Source of the DNA: Nyssa sinensis
Taxonomy: Eukaryota > Streptophyta > Magnoliopsida > Cornales > Nyssaceae
Assembly: GCA_008638375.1 (NCBI GenBank)
Contig: CM018038.1
Span: forward strand, 10,511,740-10,575,739
DNA length: 64,000 nt
Direction of reading: 5' to 3'
Within the stretch, counting starts at the first letter, position 1. Each line of letters starts with the position of its first letter. This document shows positions 35,555 to 48,426 of the stretch, piece by piece. A program made the position numbers and the translations under genes. The notes under the pieces were generated by a model. The model ran no database searches. It saw nothing but the letters and a program-made list of their open reading frames with translations, and was not told the origin of the DNA.

Positions 35555-38334
35555 TTAGCTTCTGTTCAACAAAATGCAAACTAATCAATAAGGATTGAGA
35601 AAAAAATAATCAATCATTAATATGGCAGCAAACAGACTCCTTCCTTGGCCAATAGGATTGAGGGAAAAAAAAGAAAGAATGTTGTTTATTTTCTGTTCCT
35701 GAATTTCTCTCTCTCTCTCTCTCTCTCTTTTCAAGTTTGAATGCATTAGACCAACAAGGAAGGGAATATAGTCTACAAGGGGCAAACCCCAGGCAACCCA
35801 CCAGAAGAACAAGCATATGCTAAAAACTAAGCTAGCAACAATAGCATAAAAAAAGAAAAAAAGAAAACAGAAAACAGAGAAGGGTAGACCAAGCTAACTC
35901 AGCAAAGCATAGGCCATCAAAATATTCTAGCATTGATGCAAACAATAATATTAGCAGATGCCCATTCTCTAATTCAAAAGCTATATTTTAATGCCAAATA
36001 ATTAACGAATGTTAAATTTGTTACTATGCCAACCACCTAATTATACATTTGATATTGGCATTCTTCAATTCAAGCCTAATTTCATGGGGTCCTGCAAGTT
36101 TAGACTATCCATTCTTCAAGGCTTTCCAATGAAAGTGATTTGGGGTGGGCTTGAGTAGTGTCCAAGCTTAAAAGAATAATAAATCAAAAATCAAAAAGAA
36201 TAAAGACACTGTCACTCAGTCACATAAGACAGAGATCAGAACACCACCTCATAATCCCACCAACCAAAGAACTGCCAAATTGAAACAACCAGTGCCAGAT
36301 ATCCACAATTTGCAGAAGCTTTACATCCAAACAACCCACAAAACCTTCCCACACCTGAACCACAACACACCAATTCCAAAGACCTGCTGAATAGGAAAAT
36401 GAAATGAACAAGAGTTGCACTACCCACTCCAACACTTATTGGAGTGTTAACAATTATTGTTAGAGTTAACAATTTAAAAATCTGTTATAATTTTTATCTA
36501 TGATTTTGAATCTGAATTTCATCTCAAATTGGAACAAACAGAACATTATCAACATCTAAAATGCTTGCCAGAAATTAGAAACATATCCATCATCACCAAA
36601 TAAATACATAAATAATGAGTCATTATCACAGATAGCATGGCAGGCTAGCAATAAAAAATTTGGTCACAAAAACACCCCTAGCTAGAACAACCCATGTAGG
36701 ATTATGCTTCGACAAGAGAAGGTGAACTGCATAAAAAACTCATTTCACATACGCTTTTGTATCTTTATAATGATCCCAACTTCTGCTTTATAATTACAAG
36801 GCCAAGTCAAGCATTACGGATTTACTGGCCTGTTAAAGAGATAGAAACCTCTCCTTTTCATTTCCTTGAATGAAACAATTCAATGGAGAGACCTTATAAA
36901 GAAACAGGAAAAGAATAAGAGGAAGAAAGAAAGAAAAAGAAAACTAATGCCATGCTTCCACATAGATGTTGACAGCCAGACCACCTAAACCAGATGTATA
37001 GATGATTCCTATATTTCATACAAGATCTAAAGAGCTCTCTCTGGGTGGGCACTAAAACCTTCCATGTATGGAGCAGTACATCAAAATATATATATATATA
37101 TATATGGGGGTGTTTTAGTAAAAACTACTCAGCACTCATCTTTTCTTTAGGTTTAGGAATACAAAAAATGATATGCCTAAATATCCACAAAAAATGGAGT
37201 GCTTCTTGAACAAGACCAGTGTTACTTACTGAACAAGTGAGTGAGTTATCAAAGTCAAAACTCAAATCTAGCAAGCATACCATGTGCCTGTCATCTCTAT
37301 CTAATTGGTACTGCTAAAACAGCAAGGAGAATGCAGATATTCTGCTACAAACTTATTTTTGCAAAGCAAGTGGTATGAAAATTTCAGCATCCATGGAATT
37401 CCATCTTCATCACCACCAAGTAAACACATAGGATAGGAGGACCATTACTCAATTTCAGTCCCAGAAATACAGAACTTCCCCATTTGAAACCTGAAGATGG
37501 AAAATAATAAAATTTTATGTACACTAACGTTCTACCCAGATGAAATGCTATATAGCTTCATGATCCATCACAAATAGGTCTTAGTGGTGGTAAAATATCT
37601 TCAGTCACTGGAAAGTATCCCAAATACCATTTGAGGTCTTTTCCTCAATGAGAATCTCCTGTCCTTTGAATAACATCAATACCTTTAAAACCGACACCAT
37701 TGGATCCATTCTGGAACGAAAATGGTTCAATAGACCTACCTACAGTGGCGGAGCCACGGCATCACTCAGGGGTCAACCCCACCCAAAAAAAAAAAAATTT
37801 GATATTTTTATTTTTTTAGCTTTCATTTGTATAGAATTTTTTTTTTTTAAAAAAAAGGAAATAGAAGTTGTCCCCCCCCCCCCCCAAAAAAAAAAATTAT
37901 ATTTTCATAAGATACCTTCTTAAATCCAACTGATAAACAATAAAAGAAGAAGAAGAATAAGAGGAGAAGGAGGCATACCTGGCTTTGGGGAGAGAGAGAG
38001 CTGTTGATGATGCAGAGGGCTTAAATCGATTAGCGGCGATGACGACGACGACGACGACACGAGAGGGGCTTGCTTCGACGACAACTAAGAAAATCTCTTT
38101 CACTTCGTGCCCTAAGTCTCTCTGCGACGAAGAAGACGGAGGCAAAACGTACGAGAGACAGAGAGATCTCGAACACTGTTATTTTTTTGTGGGTCTAGAG
38201 GTTCGATCGGCGAGAGAGGTGAGAGATCACAGAGATCGATCGGCGAAAGACAGAGAGAGAGGTGAGAGATCAGAGAGAGGCGCGAGGTTTGAGAGTGGCG
38301 CGAGGTTGAGAGTGCCTAGACAGATTGAAAGCAT

Positions 38335-38995
38335 AACAGGTTATTTCCGACTAATATATACGTCGGAAATAATACACTGCCATTTCCGACCAAAAACATG
38401 GTCGGTTCTAGATACTTATTTCTGACAACGACTAGTATAGTCGGTAATAGTAACTTTTATTTCCGACACATAATATTTTGGTCGGTAATAAATAATTATT
38501 TCCGACACGCAGAAGTTTTGGTCGGTAATAGTATTATTTTCGACGCTATTAAGCGTCGGAATATATGATTTATTAATTTTAGTTATTTCTTACCCATAAA
38601 ATGGTCGATTATAATTTATTATTTCCGACACATAATATTTTGGTCGGTAATAATTAATTATTTCCGACACACAGAAGTTTTGGTCGGTAATAGTTATTAT
38701 TTCCGACTCTATTACGCGTCGGAATATATGCTTTATTAATTTTAGTTATTTTTGACTCATAAAATGGTCGATTATAATTTATTATTTCCGACACATAATA
38801 TTTTGGTCGGTAATAATAATTATTTCCGACCCACAGAAGTTTTGGTCGGAAATAATTATTATTTCCGACTATTGATAGCGTCGGAAATAACCCCGTCGCC
38901 TTTCTCCCACCATTCCCGACATTTAATTTTTTTTCATTGTAAATATTCAATATAACCGACGAAACTATAACCGACGGCTAAATATGCGTCGGAAA
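38335..38995. repeat. CACTA right subterminal repeats
   Basis: Dense TTTCCGAC/GTCGG(A/T)AATA motifs in both orientations. A larger unit of about 150-170 bp (starting ccgacacataatattttggt at 38463, 38635 and 38788) is repeated almost three times. Confidence 0.85.
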
Positions 38996-39339
38996 TAATC
39001 TGAATTCTTGGAGTGATCAGTGCTTGGATTAAATTAATTTTGTGTTGGTTGCACTCTTTTCAAATTTGGAGTGTGACATAACTTTTCCATTTACTATCTT
39101 ATTTGTCATTCTTCTCTATACCTGATGAGAAATTATTCCATATATGATAATTTTGATTTCACTAAATGCGAACACTTACAAAAGTGGCATAGTAAAATAG
39201 CATGTTGGATATAATAAAAACAATGATCTAATCATTTAGCCTCTTGAATCCTTGCTATGTGATTTAGACCCTAAACCCTAAACCTTAAAGCAGATAATTA
39301 TATTTGCCCCAAAGGATAGAGAGAGATAATTATGATCAA

Positions 39340-39504
39340 AAGTGTCGGTATTGTTCCTTTGATAATCTGTTTAGGAGTTTCGTGATGGAGAATGGAATTG
39401 GTAGGAGGCTGATTGTTTCTCATATGTTGTCCGTTAATGATCCCCTAGTTTTTTGTGTCGCTGAAGAGAGGCAGCTCCATTACTTGAGATGTATCCTGAT
39501 TTAG
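39340..39504 (+). pseudogene. LINE reverse-transcriptase fragment
   Basis: The frame reads ..IGRRLIVSHMLSVNDPLVFCV followed by AEERQLHYLRCILI and a stop. It aligns with the plant LINE RT pattern VSHLLFADDTLIFCxA..QLxYLR. The catalytic F-A-D-D is changed to S-V-N-D, so it is inactive. It lies on the other side of the CACTA element from the LINE endonuclease fragment, on the same strand. Confidence 0.6.
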
Positions 39505-39902
39505 TTTTGAAATATACATTAATTTTGAATGGGCTCGAATGATAGGAGCTTATCTATTTGCCCCAATCCAAGAAACTAAAATTCATATAAACTTTCATTC
39601 AATCCAAATTGGATTTATTTATAACCTAGTGTAGCATTACTCAGGTCTACATATTGGAGAAAAGTCTACCATTGATTTCGTAGTACAATTAATTAATTGC
39701 ACAAAAAGAAAAAACAAAAGAAAAAGAACGAAAGAAAAAAATATAGTGATGTGACATAAACTAAAACTAAAGGGTTTCTTTGTATATTTGTGTATAAACT
39801 ATAATAATAGCTCCCAAAGGGGACATCATAGTGGCCTACCTTAAAGTCTTGTGATTGAACATCATTCTACTTAAAAGCATTATAAATGAAGTATGACTTT
39901 TC

Positions 39903-40868
39903 TGTATGCCTGAATTATATATATACTGAGAATAAATATTCAGGCATACAATCTTAAGACGAATTTGCTCTCTCTCGGTATTTAAGGTGATGAGCAATCG
40001 TCTCCTAAGATAAAACGGATTTCGGTTCTAAAGAAGCAGCACTTCAATCTTTAGAACCCTACGAACACAACTGTATCAACATTCGAACTTAACTTATGCA
40101 GAGAGAAAGAATGCAATTTTCGGATGGAATGAAATGCAATGAAGGTCTGGTATTTATAGGCTTCTTCATGACTGTCTGGTACAGTCATGAAGGTTCAGTT
40201 GTGTCTGTTCATGGCGAACAGACACAGGAAATATGACTGTTCAGTCAAACCAACGTCATCGCAAAATGATGGCGTTTAGGACTCCCAACGGTAACCGTAC
40301 GCATGTGGCAAAACGACTGCGTTTTGGACTTCCAATGGTAACCATACGCATGACACAAAATGACAGCGTTTCGGAATCCGAATGGTAACTTAAACGCAAG
40401 TTTAAAACGACTGCGTTTTCTGGTTGGAAAATTTTAAATAAATTTTCTCCAAAAAGATATATACAAGCTCAGGGCGGGGCGGGGGCGGCGGCTTGTGCGC
40501 ACGTGTGTGGTGGTCCAAGTATTTGCTTAGGTCCTCCCTCTTCCACAAAACTGGGGTGCCCTTTGGGGTCCAAACCCCACTCCAAGTTAGGTGTATATAT
40601 ACTAATAAAAAGTCTTGAACCCATCCTATGTGAGACACAAGTTTTTTGCACAAGTTTCAAGCTTTTGTTACCATTCCTAAGTGGTGATGTTTGGAGGCAA
40701 TTTCTCATTTACCCCTTAATGGTTTTGAGCAATCCAATATTTAATCTTCTTCTCTTCATGGAGGAGAACACATTCCCATGTGGACCCACTAAAATTAATT
40801 TGTGAGACCTACTTTAATTTTAGCTCAAATTAGCTATTTATTATGCTCAACCCATTATTTTTCCAACA
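39903..40868 (-). mobile_element. Solo LTR of the E1 family with rearranged U5
   Basis: Starts TGTTGGAAAAATAATGGG at 40868 on the minus strand. The target duplication is imperfect: TTTTC (39898-39902) and CTTTC (40869-40873); block A has ctttc at the empty site (about 24510). At 966 bp it is about 200 bp shorter than the other copies because the U5 after CAAATTCGTCTTAAG is replaced by an inverted copy of the LTR end. Its lower end is a hairpin: TGTATGCCTGAAT (39903-39915) and ATTCAGGCATACA (39938-39950). Confidence 0.88.
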
Positions 40869-40940
40869 CTTTCTTGGTCCATGCCGGTCCCTAGAAAATA
40901 TATCCTCAGAGGGTCCAAAACGATCTCATTAATTAATGCG

Positions 40941-40976
<36 letters not shown>

Positions 40977-41632
40977 CGCACAGACAGAGAGAGGGAGGGA
41001 GAGGGTCCAAAAACTTTATAAAAGAAGGATATAACAACCAATACACATTTAGATTCTGAACAAATCTTTTCAAAGGATGGGTGCCTAAACATCTTGACCC
41101 ACCATATGTTTTTGACCCAACAACTTTGGAGAAAAAATATCATTTTTTTTTGGTTTAAATAAGGAAATTAAACTGATTAGTGTTTCAATTAAAAATCAAT
41201 TCTGACCAAGAAGATGTAGCAGTCGATAACACATGCATGCTTAACAAGCTGTATTGATTGACCTGATCTTGATGTTGAATGCCCATGCGTTATTAGACAA
41301 CATGGAGATAATAGCCAAAAGTTTGCAATTTTTTATTTGATAACTTTATTCATTATCTTGTTCAGTTTCTTTTTTTCCTTGTTATTTTTAAGATTTTATG
41401 AGAAAGAAGAAAACCAATGTCAACATCATTGGATGTCCTTGGTGATGACCACAAAATATATACTAGGCAACTCCCTTGATTTTAATAAACTAATTCAGAG
41501 TAGATGAAAGATTTTGAGTTTAAATTTTATAACGTTATCTTCATAATATGAATTGATATATACATTTATTCTAATAAGTTAAGTTTTTAGATGTGTCGGT
41601 AGATGAATAATAATATATATATATATATAAAT
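40869..41632. other. Block B flank before E3
   Basis: 41070-41600 matches 25130-25780. It contains (CA)n/(TA)n and (GA)n simple repeats near 40940-41005. No gene supported. Confidence 0.6.
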
Positions 41633-41907
41633 TGTTTGACTCAAAATAATAAAAAAACAAATTGTTAAATTGTATATAGTATAAAACAATTCACATCAGC
41701 CTTTGGAGCAAGTAAAACTTGATTTATTATATGAAGAATAAAAAAATAGTTGGCCAAACAGCAAAAGGGAAGAAGCTATTCACTTGAAATGTGAACCGTA
41801 GCTACATGAATAGTAGCGTTAATTAAAAACAGAAAAAAACTTTTTGTGCGGCTGGAGGCTTGCGGCATCTTTCTTTTTGGCTGCGGCTACAACGGCTTAC
41901 ATCCACC

Positions 41908-41947
<40 letters not shown>

Positions 41948-42113
41948 AACTTTAATACAATTAGGATTTGTAATCCTAATTAAATTAATAATACCACTCT
42001 TACTAGGACAATGACTCCTAGTCTCATTATGATTAAAATAAATCAAATCCTACAACTATTATGACTCAACTTTAAAAGTTTACTAAAATGTAACTTGGTT
42101 TAATTGGCTTACA
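41633..42113 (-). repeat. E3 3' LTR
   Basis: Pairs with 46253-46755. The pol stop codon (42109-42111) lies just inside this LTR. Confidence 0.88.
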
Positions 42114-45100
42114 TTGCCTCCTTTAAACCAAGGTCTTCAAGCTTCACCATGCCAAGTAACTTTTTCAACTTTAAAAAAGAATTTATTTTGAGCGACTTTC
42201 TAAAAATATCTGCAACTTGTTCTTCAGAAGGACAAAAATCAAGCTGAATCTCCTTGTCATTCACCAAGTCACGAATGAAGTGAAACTTGATATCAATGTG
42301 CCTGCTTCTCCCATGAAAAACTGGATTCTTCGTCAATGCAATGACTGACTTGTTATTACAAAATATTGTTGTAGGACTATCCTGCTTGTGTTGTAAAATA
42401 CTAAGCATCTGCCGTAACCAAACTGCTTGAGTAGCAGTATTCCCTGCTAAAATGTACTCTACATCTGCTGTTGAAAGAGCAACAACTTGTTGCTTTTTAG
42501 AAGATCAAGAAAATACACCAAAACCAAGATGAAAGACATATCCTGAAGTACTCTTTCGCATCTCAGTATCACCTGCCCAATCACTATCTGTATATCTAAC
42601 AAGTTCTAAACTGTTAGAAGATGAGTAAAAAATACCATCACTTTGCGTACCTCGAATGTATCGCAAAATTCGTTTAGCAGCTTGCAAGTGAGATTGATGT
42701 AGAGTCTCCATAAATCTGCTAATCAACTCAACACCAAACACAATATCTGACCTAGTAGAAATCAAATATCTCAAGCTTCCTACCAACCTTTTAAAGTAGG
42801 TTGGATTCAAAAGATCACCTGTTTCATCTCTCACCAACTTCAACCTCTCTTCAACTGGAGTCAAAATTGGATTGGACTTGTCCATCCTGAACTTTTTCAA
42901 AACATCACTGGCATACTTTTTCTGTGAAATAAAAATTCCACCATCTGTTTGAACAACTTCAATGCCAAGAAAATAAGACATTAGTACCATATCTGTCATC
43001 TCAAAGTGAGCTATCATAGCCTTCTTGAATTCTGAAATCAATTTTGGATTATTGCCAATAAATATTAAATCGTCAACATATAAGCACACAATAAGAATAT
43101 CACTATGTGAATTAGACTTGACATATAAAGTATGCTCATAAGGACATCTCTCAAAATCATGCTCAACAAAATAAGAGTCAATGCATGTATACCACGTTCT
43201 TGGCGCTTGCTTAAATCCATACAAAGCCTTATTCAATCTAAAAACTTTATTTTCATGCCCTTTTATCACATAGCCGACATGTTGCTCAACATAAACCTCT
43301 TCTTCAAGTATACCATTTAAGAAAGCAGATTTAATAACCATTTGAAAAATTCTTCAATTATTTTGAGCAGCAAGAGAAACAAACATACGAACTATATCAA
43401 GTCTAGCAACAAGAGCAAACACCTCAAAATAATCAATACTTGGCTTTTGTTTGTAACCTTTAGCCACCAATCTCGCTTTAAAGCGATCTATCTCACCATT
43501 GGGCTTGTACTTTATCTTGTACACCTACTTCACACTAATTGGTTTCTTACCACTAAGAAGAGTAGTAAGTTGCCATGTGTTATTCTTCTCAATTGCATGG
43601 ATTTCATCATCCATGGCTTTAATCCAATGATCATTACGAAAGGATTCTTCAAAAGTAACTAGATCACAATCTATAAATAAAGCAAAATTCACTAAATCTT
43701 CATTAGTTGGCTCATTATCATTACCAACAACATAATCCTGTAAGCGAGCAGACAAGTGGCGCTGACATTGAGGATGGTTAGAGGACTCTGCATGAGGTGA
43801 TGACACATCTGAAGATGGAGGATCTCTAATCTGAGGCTCACTCTGTATTTCATTCTGTGGATCTACATTATTAAAAGTTAAAGCTAGCTGGATTTGATCA
43901 TTCTGAGACTAATCTCAAATTCCTTGCTCATCAAAAGTCACATCACGACTGATAATCACCTTCTTTGTTATTAGATTATACAACTTGTAAGCCTTTGACA
44001 ATTGACTGTAGCTAATGAAAATACATTTTTCACCTCTATCATCAAGTTTTTTTTTAAGATGATCTGGCACATGAGCATATGCAATGCATCCAAACACCCT
44101 TAAGTGTTTAATAACAGGCTTCTGTCTGCTCCAAACTTGCTACGGGGTTTTGTTAAAACATTTCTAGTAGGGCACATATTCAAAACATAAATAGCACAAG
44201 TAACCACTTCAGCCCAAAATCTTTTAGGCAAATTTTTAAATTTCAACATATATCTAACCTTATCCATAACAGTTCTATTCTTTCTTTCTGCCACTCCATT
44301 TTGCTGTGGAGTATATCTAGCAGTCAATTGATGCTTAATACCACGTTTCTCCAAAAAATCATCACAAACAAGATATTCTGTACCCCTATTAGTTCTCAAA
44401 GTTTTAATTTGAAATCCATTTTGCTTTTCAACATAAGCCTTGAATTTTTTAAAAGTATCACAAGCATTAGATTTATGTTACAAAAAATAAACCCATGCTT
44501 TTCTGCTAAAATCATCAATGAATGTAATAAAGTACTTACTGCTACCATTAGAAGGTACCTTCACTGAGCACAAATCTGAGTGTATCAACTCTAAAAGCCT
44601 CTTGGCTCTCCATGAATTTCTTATAAGAAAAACATCTCTATGTTTCTTTCCCATAACACGAGTTTCACAAACTCTATTTGGGATATCAATAGTAGGCAAA
44701 TCAGAAACCCAATGTTTTCTAGCAAGAAAATTAAGATTGCCAAAATTCACATGCCCAAAACGCATATGCTATAACCAACTATCATCATCCATCATAGAAC
44801 TAAAATAAGGTAAATTTTCATATTTAATACTCAATGAAAATAATCGATTTGGAATCATATTTACCTTTACTATTAGCCCCATACGATCATCATTGATTGT
44901 CCAAACTCCATGGTGGATTCGCATATCATAACCTCTTTCTAAAAAATGCCCCATACTCAACAAATTTTGTTGCAAACCTGGTACATAAAACACATCTGAA
45001 ATATACTTGTGAGACTCATTCTTTAATCTGATTGATATTCTGCCTTTACCCATCACAGGTATCTTTGAATTATTTTCAAACTTTACCTCTGATCGAACTG

Positions 45101-46223
45101 ACTCATCCAAATTAGAAAACATGTCTTTCTTACACACACATGTGATTACTACAGTTAGTATCTAAATATCACTTAGCACCATCATCATTATCCACAACAT
45201 TACAAGCCAATATCACGGTTTCTACTTCATTATTACCACCAGGATTATTTTCAGCAACATTAGTTTGATGATCTCTATTATTCGGCCTTCTAGATCTGCA
45301 ATCAGACTTTTTATGCCCAAACTTGCCACAATTAAAACATTGATTATTGGATTTATGAGATTGTGGATTAGAATTGTTACCATCCCCTCTTCCTTGGACT
45401 GGTCTGTGCTGTCAATTATTATTTTACCACTGATTATTGTTCTGCCACTGGTTGTCTCTGCTTCTTCCTCCACCAGATTTATTTTTCCCATGATTGCCTC
45501 TGTCTCCTCTATTGTTGTGATTCTACCCTCTATTTTGGTAACCTTGAAAACGTTGATTAAATCTTGCATTATTCTGAGACTCGCCTTTTTTATTCTTTAA
45601 ATTTAATTGAGCTTGCAAAGTTTCCTCTACTAAATTTTTTGATCTCTCATTCAAGCGTTGTTCATGAATGGTCAACAAACATTGTAATTCATCCACTGTC
45701 ATGGACTTCAAGTTAACCGACTTTTCAATAGCTGTCACTTTATATTCAAACCGTAGCGTCAAGTTTCGAAGAATTTTTTCAATTATTTGACGGTCTGCTA
45801 TTTCTTCACAATTAGTCCTCATCTCATTAACAAGTGCCGCGATTCGAGAAAAATACTCAAAAATAGTTTATGATTTTTTCATCTGCAACAACTCAAAATC
45901 TCTATGCAGTTTTTGTAATCTAACCTTTTCACCTTATCAACACTAACATATATTTTTTTAAGAATATCCCATGCTTTTTTCGCAGATTGAACATGGGCAA
46001 TTTTACTAAGAATAGAAATATCTAAAACTTGATGAATGCAATTTAAAGTTTTGAAGTGTACTTGCCTTGTTGGCCCATCTGCATCTTCTACAAGCTCTTC
46101 CTTAATGAACTTTGTTGTCAAACCACTTGAATAAAAAAAGGTCATAGTCGAAATCTCTCAAATATGAAAAAGAGATTTCCTATCAAATTTGTAAACCGTA
46201 TAAATAAGTGAAGTCATTCTCAT
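42109..46223 (-). pseudogene. E3 gag-pol polyprotein remnant
   Basis: Gag starts at about 46223 and reads HVQSAKKAWDILKKIYVSVD near 45970, followed by a knuckle region near 45300. The protease area is decayed. Integrase pieces lie at 44100-44765 (MRFGHVNFGNLNFLARKHW, TPQQNGVAERKNRTV), RT at 42505-43806 (LYVDDLIFIGN) and RNase H at 42109-42600 (YTDSDWAGDTEMRKSTSGYV). Many stops and frameshifts separate the pieces. It is not functional. Confidence 0.88.
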
Positions 46224-46238
46224 AAACAAAGAAATTAG

Positions 46239-46250
46239 ACTCTGATACTA
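46239..46250 (-). promoter_or_regulatory. E3 primer-binding site (mutated iMet type)
   Basis: The minus strand reads TAGTATCAGAGT, two changes from TGGTATCAGAGC, 2 nt after the LTR end. Confidence 0.75.
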
Positions 46251-46252
46251 AT

Positions 46253-46530
46253 TGTTGGACCCAAAATAATAAAAAGTTAATTGTTGAATTGTATATAATA
46301 TAAAACAATTCACAGCAGCCTTTGGAGCAAGTAAAACTTGATTTATTATATGAAGAATAAAAAAAAGTTGCCCAAACAGTAAAAGGGTAGAAGCTATTAT
46401 TCACTTCAAATGTGAACCGTAGCTTCATGAATAGTAGCGTTAATTAAAAACAGAAAAAAAAACTTTTTGTGCGACTCGCGGCATCTTTCTTCTTGGCTGC
46501 GGCTACAATGCTACGGCTTACATCCACCTA

Positions 46531-46587
<57 letters not shown>

Positions 46588-46755
46588 TATAAAGTCTAAC
46601 TCTAATACAATTAGGATTTGTAATCCTAATTCAATTAATAATACGATTGACAAGGACTTCTAGTCTCATTAGGATTAAAATAAATCAAATCTTACAATTA
46701 TCATGACTCAACTTTAAAAATTTACTAAAATGTAACTTGGTTTAATTAGTTCACG
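46253..46755 (-). repeat. E3 5' LTR
   Basis: Ends ..GGGTCCAACA at 46253 on the minus strand and begins at 46755, where the expected terminal TG reads CG. Contains a long (TA)n run at about 46537-46583. Confidence 0.85.
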
Positions 46756-48057
46756 TAAATTTTATAAAACTTATTCATAGTTTTTCTTTTCTCTCTTTTT
46801 CAACCTTTGAAAGGGCTGCTTTTAATTTGTGGATTTAAGACAATATAAACGAAAGAAATCAAATTTTCATGTTTTCTCATCATAAAAAAATACGAGGGAA
46901 AAAGAAAATATGAAGGGATTATTTTTTACAAATAATTTACATTTTATTTTTCCTAATTCCAAAGTATTTTAATTTTACTTAGGTACGTGAGAAAACACGA
47001 AAGAATCATTCTAGTTTCCTTTTTCTTTCTTTGTTTTTCATCTATTCCTTTCTCTAAATCCATAAACTAAATGAAGCGTTAGTTTCCCTTCAAATGCAGA
47101 ACAAGAAGTCATTACAGTTCTTTAAATCCATCACTACATTTTCTGAAAGCTCTTAGCCTCTATTCTCTTCCTGCTCCTTTTCCTCTTATATATGGGATAA
47201 ATAGGAGTAGCCATAGCATTGAACTTAGAGAAGATTTCGGAACTGGACAGTTAATTCTTTCATGTCCAGTCTCAAAAATCTGGCAATAGCTTCCTCTACT
47301 TCCTATGACTTGAAAAGAACTCTAGGCTGTGGAGCCATGGGACCAAGTACAGAGATCATCAAGCTGTTAAGAGTGTAGGTCTTTGCTTGAAGGAATGTAA
47401 AGAATATTAATGAAAACTAAGATGGGGTTGATCACTTCGGAAAAGTAATAGATTTTTTAGAGATAATTTCTCTACTTGAACCTTCCTAGGAAGATCTTTT
47501 TAAGACCTGACTCTTAATTTTAGGTGTTGCGCTTTCCCTTTCTATGTCTTTGTTGTAGTGCTGCATTTCTTTCTGTATTGCCTAAGCCTGTGGTTTTGCT
47601 TGGCTGGCTCTTTTTTGTAGCTTGCTTTGTTCTTTTTGTTCGGCCTGTTTTTGTGAGGCTCTGTTCTTCTATGAGGGGTATGCTTCTCTCTGGACTAGTA
47701 CTTGAAACCCTTTATACAACAAATCACATCTGTGGGCTAATCTGCAGCCAGGCCCAATTTTGTGCCCTGACAAATACACTGTGCTACTAGTTTAGTATCA
47801 TGGGCCGGGTTTCGAATGAAAAAAAAAACTAAACTGTTAAGTCTTAGTATTGTACTTGTTTATAAGTCTCAAAACATTTAGTAGTCAATTAATTGAACAA
47901 GCACTTGCTCCGAGTATATATTCATGCATTCATATTCTTCATTACATGAGATTGCAATTTCTATCTAATAAAATGTCACAATAAAAACAAAAAAATAATG
48001 TAAGCTTATTGTTGCAACTTTTAATTGAAAACATGGACAAGTTTTTAACATGCAGCT
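46756..48057. other. Block B flank between E3 and lac3
   Basis: Collinear with 25805-27076 of block A. The ORFs 47524-47790 and the stretch 47180-47400 have counterparts in block A but no recognisable domain. No supported gene. Confidence 0.5.
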
Positions 48058-48426
48058 TCAACACGGCGGCATGTCTGGAGGTGGCAGTGATATTTTTGCA
48101 TTAGGAGTCTTTACCATTTTTCACAATGAATGCCATCTCCAGTCCCCAGGAAAAATGTCGCTCTAAATGGCAATGCATGAACCAGACTCCTACTACAAAT
48201 CAAACATACCTCCTATTACAAATCAAACATACCCAAATCACATCTAGCTATTAACAACAATAGTGTTAAAATAAATCATTTAGTTATATGATTTTGTATC
48301 ATTCTTAAGTTTTTAAAATAGTAGGTTGATTCACCAAATAGCTGGATTGTTTGTGTGGAATCTTATAAACACTCACCCATTCTTGGGTACCGCAATGGTA
48401 TTTTGAATTGGAGGGTTCATCGGATT

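Larger units (their letters stand above)
34119..39015. mobile_element. CACTA (En/Spm-type) DNA transposon, probably non-autonomous
   Basis: The left end is CACTACAAGAGAAA and the right end reads ..GAATTCTTGGAGTG, so the ends are inverted repeats (CACTCCAAGA). The 3-bp target duplication is ATC (34116-34118 and 39016-39018). Both ends carry the dense subterminal repeats typical of CACTA elements, here built on TTTCCGAC...GTCGGAAATAA. No TNP2-type transposase is readable in 4.9 kb. A short two-exon gene model lies at 35295-35554. At 37743-37900 is a fragment (cagtggcggagccacg ... poly(C)) of another repeat. Confidence 0.92.
41633..46755 (-). mobile_element. Ty1/copia retrotransposon E3
   Basis: LTRs at 41633-42113 and 46253-46755 (481 and 503 bp, differing partly in a (TA)n run), with TSD TAAAT (41628-41632 and 46756-46760). 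It is inserted in a (TA)n tract whose intact form is in block A (about 25780-25805). The PBS is next to the 5' LTR. The internal region is about 90 percent alike by eye to E4, so E3 and E4 belong to one family. Confidence 0.92.

Noticed and set aside
37873..37887. Poly(C) followed by poly(A) as a functional signal
   Set aside because: Most likely slippage or sequencing noise at the edge of a repeat fragment.
39266..39290. Telomere-like ccctaaaccctaaacc
   Set aside because: Only about two units; too short to be an interstitial telomere array.
45265..45600. Plus-strand ORFs opposite E3 and E4 gag (also 60001-60354)
   Set aside because: Mirror frames of the Asn/Gly-rich gag tail on the coding minus strand.
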